A DNA stretch of 64,000 nucleotides from Adiantum capillus-veneris (taxonomy: Eukaryota > Streptophyta > Polypodiopsida > Polypodiales > Pteridaceae). A program made the position numbers and the translations under genes. Below are positions 57,300 through 64,000 of the stretch, piece by piece; position 1 is the first letter of the stretch, and each line of letters starts with the position of its first letter. The stretch is from positions 66,795,503 through 66,859,502 of the forward strand of contig CM043957.1 in the NCBI GenBank assembly GCA_014529385.2, given 5' to 3'. The notes beneath the pieces are model-generated. The model made no database searches and was not told the origin of the DNA. It saw only the letters and a list, made by a program, of their open reading frames with translations.

Positions 57300-58953
57300 T
57301 TGAAGCACTGTGCATGCAAAGTAAATCTCAATGCATAAGACCTGCATACGGTGGTGAAGAGTGCTTGCAAGAGTAGTCCTAAAGAAAATTGTTGGTATGA
57401 GTGGCATTGAGTTCTCTACCCGACTTCGTGTAGACAGACTTTCAGAATGGACGCGGGAGCAACGGTTGGCAGGTGGTTGAAACAGTGTGCAGGGCCCAAG
57501 GATGAGAAGGAAACACTGCCTGGAGTCAACCGGACATAAGAGCTATTGACATGTGTCCGAGGGGGGGCCTGAATCCCTCCCCCCGTTCTCTCTCTCTCTC
57601 CGCTGCCCTCTTCCTCCCCTACCTTGCGTCCTGCTGCCGCCTCTTGCATTTTGACTACGCAACTCCCGTCCCCTGCCTCGTTGGAGGAGCTGCAGCAGGA
57701 TTTGCCATTCTTTGACAACTATTGTTGTTCTCCTTTTCCAGCTTTTGTGTAATGCCACTCCTGCAGTGGGGCGGCATGGGAAGTCGAAGGGGCAGAGAGG
57801 GGCAAACGTGCGAGGAGGAGAAATGGGAGGAGAGGTGTGGGATTTTGCACCTACCACAGAGGGTGGTTCACTGCATGAAGAAAAGTTGTGATAGAAGGAA
57901 ATGCTGCAGAGGGGGCTCGAGGGATTTGTTGAGACAGGAGCAAGAAGTGAGTCAGAGGGTTTGAATCTCTCAAGAGAATTACTAAGTGGAGATTAAAGCT
58001 CCCCCTCCCGCTCTTCAATGCCCCCGCCACCCCGCACTGCAAGGCCCATACCATAGCCTGCAAGTCTATGGTACCGTTGATAGCCCGCAAGCCAAGAAGG
58101 GAGCATTTGGCAGACACGCTGGCAAGCTGGGAGGCCATGTTGGTGATCCAAGGGCTGGCTGCAAGGCAAAGGATCGCCATTCGCTATGGAAGGGTCGTGG
58201 TGGCTGCAGGGATGCGGCTACTGTAGCCTCTTGGAGGCCAACCCTCTCGCTTTAATGTAGATATCAGATAGGTGACATTTCAAGTCATTTCAAGCCTTAC
58301 TATATTCATTTGAACATTTTCATTATGAAAATGAGAGTGTGTGTGCGTGCGCGCGTGTGCACGTGCATCTCTCTCTCCCCTCCCCCCCCCCCCTTCCATT
58401 AAAATGTTCGGAAAAAAACATTTTTACAGACATACAAAATGTCTTTTCTTGAATATGCCTAGAGGAAATGTTAAAAATTAAATTTATTTTTCAAGTTTTT
58501 ACATTATTTTTCTCTATTTCGAGATGCAATTTCTCCTTTTCCCCTTGCTCTCAACTGACATTTTTGAAATTGAAAACGGCAACAATGTTAGAAAAAAACC
58601 GGGATCTAGTGTATTTTAACAGGCTAAACTTGGAAAATTCCACCTAGGTTTCAAGCTTGCCTTTAAGAAAACCGACAAATTTACACATGTTTTAGTGTAA
58701 TTGTCGACAAAAGATTCATATTTTGACCTATAAACCGAGAGAATTTCAAGTTTCCTCTTATTTTGATTGTTTAGGAAAAATATATTTTCTAGCCATGAAC
58801 GACACGATATTAAGTTGAGACACATTTTTCTCGAACACAGACCATTAACATGTCAAATGTGTTCTAATAATCATTTATTACAACAAAAAATGATGCCTTC
58901 TTAAGGCCATTGTGAAGTGTTTACCTTGTTTAATATACACACACACACACACA
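55367..58953. other. Unassigned region between the duplication copies
   Basis: No supported gene. AT tracts at 55917-56010; a (CT)n(CA)n array at 56757-56826; (CT)n at 57262-57299; a GC-rich stretch at 57420-58250 with overlapping frames on both strands but no recognisable domain. 58485-58600 resembles the reverse complement of 53150-53220 (TTTCTCCTTTTCCCCTTGCT against AGCAAGGGGAAAAGGAGAAA-like), so part of the duplicated unit is also present inverted. Confidence 0.55.
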
Positions 58954-59638
58954 CGATCCGGTTGGGCGTTGTCTATACTGTTGTACACTAAAAGTATGTT
59001 TTATCTAAAATTTCTCGTATGCACATTTTCCAAGTGTCCAAGTAGAAACATTGTGTATCTGAGTGGGTATCTGATTGCTTGGAAAAAATGTACGTTTTGT
59101 GTATTCCCACATATTCAATTTTGAAATCTACCTCTAAATTTTATGTTTGATTTCAATTTTGATTCGATCTGAAGATGAGAAAACCTACAAAGTTTAGGAG
59201 AAAAACGTTGAAACACAATGAAGTTGCCATAAATTTTAAATTTTTCCATCCGTCAGTTTTTAAACTGGAAGTAAACTTAGGTCTAGTGTAATCCTACTAA
59301 TAAATTTTGACATTTATCTATTCATTGTAATTACTTGAAGGTGAGATGGAAGTAAACCTAGGTTTAGTGTAATCTCATCGATAAATTTTCAAATTTAGCT
59401 ATTCATTGTAAGTTTAAAGCGACCAAATCCTAGAGAAATTTATTGTAAAGACCTTCACATAGTGTCAAGATTTTTTTTCCTTCTCGTGCCTTTGCCACCT
59501 TGGATTTGGTCATGCCACTGCAGGTAAGCATTATGTATCTATACGGTATTTGATTACTTGAAAAAACGTAGGTTTTGTGTATTCCCACATTCTCAATTTT
59601 AAAATTCATTGTGAAATTTCAATCTCAATTTCGATATT

Positions 59639-60204
59639 ACTACTGGCTATACTTGCTCAATATGGATACTACATACTTTTAAAAAAAAAAATACGTCCCA
59701 CCCTTAGTTTTCGGAACCCACTCACTCTGTTCACACGGCATAGCAGCTCCCCCTCACACTCTCCATGTGTGATGCTTACGTAGGCCCCCCCTGCCCTCCT
59801 CCTGCCTGCTGTCCTCCTCGTGGTCGCTGTCCCTGCGCGTGCGGACATAGCCGCCTCGACATAGCACTGCGAGCTCCACGACAGCGCCAACAACAAAGCT
59901 CGTTTGCCACAGCTCCCCTTCGCTCGCTGGGTGGTTATAGCTCACCGTTTGTGCTCTCTGTGCAGTGCAGAGGCCCGAGACTATCCGCCCAAGCAGTGGT
60001 GCTCTGTGCACGGTGAGACAGACCCTTCTGATACGCGGACGCTAAGTTCCTCCTCCCCTGTCCCCTCGGGTTTGCACAGACGCAGAAGAAGAAAGAGGAG
60101 CCTGCACGCGGAGCCCCCTCGTCCCATGCGCAGGCCAACTCCCTCCTCTCCTGTGGCCTCGAGTCTGTGCGGGCAGCACAGGCAAGGGGGGGGGGGGGGG
60201 GAGG

Positions 60205-60247
<43 letters not shown>

Positions 60248-60392
60248 AGAAGAAGAAGAAGAAGAAGAAGAGAATTTTAACGTCATAGGAAACTTCTCTC
60301 TCTTTTCTCCCTCTTTTTTCCTCAAATCTTCAAGAGCATCTCGTCATATTCCCCTTAATCAACCAAGAAAAAGTCATTTTTGGGGACCTACT
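59639..60392. mobile_element. 754-bp insertion in duplication copy 2
   Basis: Copy 1 reads TTTCGATATTGATTTAAAGA; copy 2 reads TTTCGATATT, then ACTACTGGC...GGGGACCTACT, then GATTCAAAGA. The insert is GC-rich in the middle and contains G17(GA)n(GAA)n at 60187-60270. The ends ACTACT and AGTAGG (inverse strand) share only a few bases and no clear target duplication was found, so the class is open. Its frames (59904-60434 and others) have no recognised domain. Confidence 0.6.
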
Positions 60393-61193
60393 GATTCAAA
60401 GATGAGAAAACCTATAAATTTTAGGGAAAGATAGAAACACAATAAAGTTGACACAATTTTTTTTTTCATATGTCGGTTTTTAAACTGGAAGCAAACTTAG
60501 GTTTAGTGTAATCCTACCGATAAATTTTAAGATTTAGTTATTCATTGTAACTTGAAGATGAGATGGAAGTAAACCTATGTTTAGTGTAATCGCACCACTA
60601 AATTTTGAGATCTAGCTATTCATTGCAACTTAAGGCTAGAAAAAAACCCAAGTTTAGCACAAATAGTAGAGAAATTTAGTGCAAAAGAACCTTCAAATAG
60701 TGTCAAGTTTTTTTGTCCGTCTCCAGCCTTTGCCACCTCAGATTTGCTTATGCCACATCGGGTCTGCCTACGTAGCATTGGGGCTGCTCGTCATCTGCCT
60801 AGGAAGGGTGCAAAAACAGGAAAAAATAGGAAAAAATAGTGCAAAAACTCGAATTTCAAAAATGCCGGTTGAAAGCAAGGAGAAAAGAAGAAATTCCACC
60901 CAAAATAAAAAAAAATGGTGTAAAACCCTGTAAAACACCCCTAATTTCCTAAAATCTTCTCTTGGGTGGCAAACTCAAGGAAAGGAATTCTGAATGTTTG
61001 GGACAATGACTTTTCCCTAAGTAGAGACGTTAAAAAAAAAACGATTCCTTCCCAAAATAGAAAAAAATAGTGACCGAAGGAAAGGAATTCTGTATATTTG
61101 GAACAATGATTTTTTTGAGGTAGAATACGTCAAAAAATAACGATGATTTTTTTGGAGGTACAAATGGTAAAAAATAACGATGTGCCATAGAGC

Positions 61194-61251
<58 letters not shown>

Positions 61252-61370
61252 CACACGCACACACACACACACACACACATGCCCCTTTGATAACTATGCA
61301 GTGCAAGCTGCACGAAGCTCCATGAATTATTGTGAGCGAAATAACAGGGCAAGGTGCCATATCGCATACA

Positions 61371-61432
<62 letters not shown>
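61194..61432. repeat. (CT)n(CA)n arrays in duplication copy 2
   Basis: Two blocks (61195-61280 and 61375-61432), again CT then CA on the + strand, matching the copy-1 blocks. Confidence 0.95.
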
Positions 61433-61433
<1 letters not shown>

Positions 61434-61900
61434 CTTCCAACTTCGATAGCTGCAACTCAAGTGTTGTCTCTCTTTGTCTCACACACAATCGCTCCTCATC
61501 ACTGAGTTGGAGTCTTTAGAAGCGAGCAGGTTTTCATCTCTCTCTCTCACTCACACACACATGCAAAGGGTGCCAACATGTGTTATCGAGTCTCTCTCTC
61601 ACTCACCTAGCCTCACCGAATCCCATGCGATGCTATTCAATTTCCTTCGAGAGAATCCGCCCTAATGCAAGTCAACAGGATTTAGGCCTTCCTTTCTCTT
61701 TATTATTTTGTTATTAAAATTCCAAGTCAGTGTTATCAAAGGTTGCAAAGGTTGAAGTGAAAGGAAGGCTCAAGAAGTGGCAGTTTGCATTGAAGAGGTT
61801 TTTCTTTTTTTTTAAAAAGTGAACTGAAGTGATGATTTATTATTTTGTTATCCAATATTCCAAGTCAGGGTTATCAAAGGTTGAAGTGAAAGTGGCAGTT

Positions 61901-63458
61901 CTCATTGAAGAGGTTTTGCTTTTCCTTTAAAAAGTGATGATTGAAGTGATGATTTTTTAATATACTCCAATGCAGGGCTTCCAATGAAAGACACGTGGAT
62001 ACTCTCTTTGCTCAAAAATTTTAAGCTCCATTATATAAGTACTAGTATGTGACCCACGCGTTGCCGCGGCTACATGTGCGTCAATTGAAGCAACCATTGT
62101 TCTCCTTCCATTCACAGGGAGGGCAAATGTGGACATCGCCTATGATTCTTATGTGAGCTTTTATAGTTCTTTAATACGCTTGTGCATCAACCACCACTAT
62201 AACTACTTTCTAGATGACAATGTACGACAACACACAAGGTCTAAGTGCCCTCCACATTCACATCAACCAAACCTAAATCTATCTTTTGGATCAACAATAT
62301 GTCTACCTTTTTGAGTGTAAGATCGAACAACTAATGAAGTGTAGTTACTCTCCACATTCGTGTGGATTTACCAAGGATAAATCTCATTCTAGTTGGTCAT
62401 GCCAAGCTCCAACATACTCCTCCTAATCATGGCAAGTGTGTCCCTCCCCCCCTACCCGCACACCCCCTCCCTCCCCCCCCAATCTCTATCTGTGAGTGTG
62501 TGTGTTGAGTTCAAGAATTATCAAGTCAATTTGAGGTCTCTTGGGAATGAATTAAGTAATGGGCTCCCTTCGCATGATGTCTTGTCTTAACATCCTATGT
62601 TACTCTATAAGAAGGCAACAAATTTGAGATTAGGCTAGAGAGGTCCCCCTCACACAATTGATATAGGACCCTGGTGAGTGGTAGTGGCGCTCTAAATAGA
62701 CTAATAGAGAGTTGGTATCCTTCTTTGGATATAGTGTTTGCATTGAACGACGAATTATTTAGATGCATTAGCATCCCCTCTCACCATCCTTACCAATCAA
62801 GGCATTGGTCATGATAGCAACTCTCTCATGCTTCTCTCGTGTAGTTTTGGTCTTGCATTTGGGGCATCACAGTCAACTAAATCATCAATTGCTATTTGTT
62901 GGCACTTAGGATGCATGTACCAGTCATGACCCAACATTACACCACATAGTAGTGGAAGAAACTTTACCATTGGTATGCACAACTGATTTGGTGACCAGTG
63001 TGTTGTTTACTTCTCAAAGGCACTATTCATGATGGGTGTGTGACATGGGGGTGATTGCATGGCTATAGCAACTTTGTCTCTATATATGGATAAATTTCAA
63101 AATTTACAGGCTAGCTTGCACTCAATTTAGCTAGCATGTACACTTGCATCGACCAAGACTCGCCACATGGATGTGGAGGTCTCTTGCAATTGACCATAAG
63201 CAGGTTAGTAACATAAGGTGCATATGCATATTATTCTTTGTGTACATTTGGGCACCATTGGCACCTTAAAATGTGAAGGCAATGAAAGAAAAAAAGTTCA
63301 CTCAATCGTTTCTCTTTGTAAGAGTTTTGGGCATCATGCTCAAAGAAAGGGCATGCTGCAAAATACATACACACATGGAGCACAAATGCACGTTCTTCTT
63401 TGAGAGAGAAGAGTGTATTCAACCATTCACATGCTTTCCGTTACCCATATTTTATACC
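61901..63458. other. Unassigned, no gene seen
   Basis: Short frames only. 62041-62075 carries a possible Helitron-type 3' end on the minus strand (see findings). Confidence 0.5.
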
Positions 63459-63838
63459 ATAGCATCCATTTGGCTTAGTTCCCACTCACTTAAATGTGAG
63501 ACAGAGCTTTGACGCACTACATGGAGGAGAGTCTCTTTTTGTACGCGAATTATATCCCTTAACAATTTGAGAGTGCGATCATCATACCTTACATGAGTGC
63601 TCGGCTTTTGATCACATCAAACTTGCTTTACCCTCATTTTAGCCCATAGCAGCCATTTGGCTTAGCTCCCACTCCCTTAAATGTGAGACAGAGCATTGAG
63701 GCACTACATGGAGGTGAGTCTCTTTTTGTACTTGAATTATATCCCTTAACAATTTGAGAGTGTGATCATCATACCCTACTTGAGTGCTCACCTTCTGATC
63801 ACATCAAACTTGGTTTACCCTCATTTTAGCCCATACCA
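63459..63838. repeat. 187-bp tandem repeat, two copies
   Basis: ATAGCATCCATTTGG at 63459 and ATAGCAGCCATTTGG at 63646 start two units that align through CCCTCATTTTAGCCCATA, with few differences. A third start (AGCCCATACCATTGCC) breaks off at about 63838. Confidence 0.9.
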
Positions 63839-63967
63839 TTGCCTACATATCTTTCTCTCCTAGCCACCTCATGGATTCAATTTGTTAGTGGTCACCCTTA
63901 TATCCATAGTCTTCAAACATGTTACATGTTGTACTCGATCCCAAAGGTCAATCTGATCTTTAAGGAT

Positions 63968-63968
<1 letters not shown>

Positions 63969-64000
<32 letters not shown>
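63969..64000. repeat. (CT)n microsatellite at the right edge
   Basis: Sixteen CT units to the end of the window; continues beyond it. Confidence 0.95.

Larger units (their letters stand above)
58954..61900. repeat. Segmental duplication, copy 2
   Basis: Direct copy of 51880-54720, offset about 7.07 kb. It carries a 754-bp insertion at 59639-60392 absent from copy 1 and lacks the copy-1 stretch 52958-53480. Confidence 0.85.

Noticed and set aside
57416-58255. GC-rich overlapping frames on both strands, candidate gene
   Set aside because: No recognisable domain, no splice-consistent continuation, and frames exist on both strands as expected for stop-poor GC-rich DNA.
51880-61900. Reading the two duplicate segments as a pair of 3-kb LTRs
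   Set aside because: No TG...CA borders, primer site, polypurine tract or gag/pol between them could be found.

Overview
The window reads as plant nuclear heterochromatin: a nest of transposable elements with no convincing intact host gene. Plant origin is supported by Ty1/copia and Ty3/gypsy elements with the initiator-Met tRNA primer site (TGGTATCAGAGC, seen as GCTCTGATACCA on the + strand at three places), a chromodomain-bearing gypsy element, an En/Spm-type CACTA element with TNPD- and TNPA-like genes, Tourist-like MITEs and fragments of plant-like host genes. The wealth of long (CT)n(CA)n arrays and the many old nested insertions fit a large-genome plant such as a fern, but that is inference; the species cannot be read from the sequence.

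Layout. 1-2.16 kb: minus-strand remnant of a transposase-like gene with a VGHTHEEID motif. 2.17-8.44 kb: decayed plus-strand Ty3/gypsy element (Tat/Athila-like primer site), with gag, a tandemly duplicated protease segment, a deletion joining the RT N-terminus to the integrase C-terminus, and a downstream coiled-coil ORF. 8.44-10.56 kb: a second LTR with its primer site and a non-coding leader. 10.56-43.1 kb: one chromodomain gypsy element split into three coding pieces (10.56-11.51, 16.91-17.55, 40.84-41.17 kb) by two copia elements on the minus strand. Copia A (11,508-16,904) has an AAAAG target duplication. Copia B (17,548-40,603) was itself hit by a hAT-like element (17,985-20,601, TSD GCTGAGAG), a non-coding LTR element C (20,644-28,365, TSD CAATG) and a CACTA element (32,954-40,575, TSD ACA). 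Element C carries a TTAA-flanked inverted-repeat element (22,507-23,826). Several joins restore the host reading frame exactly, so the order of insertion is well supported.

43.1-64 kb holds a solo LTR of the C family (TSD GCCTA), a 279-bp tandem repeat, another LTR boundary with a minus-strand primer site, two Tourist-like MITEs, a possible LINE fragment, a direct segmental duplication (51.9-54.7 and 59.0-61.9 kb) and many compound microsatellites. I found no tRNA, rRNA, CRISPR or complete cellular gene.

The most interesting items are two host-gene fragments carried by transposons. Inside the hAT-like element a DEAD-box RNA helicase fragment is followed by an inverted copy of itself, giving 90-bp arms with 3 mismatches and a 36-nt loop: the architecture of a foldback small-RNA precursor aimed at the parent gene. 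Inside element C there is an intron-less-looking, frameshifted fragment of AIR synthetase (PurM). The CACTA element is nearly intact: I could model a six-exon TNPD-like gene with one stop and a three-exon TNPA-like gene with one stop.
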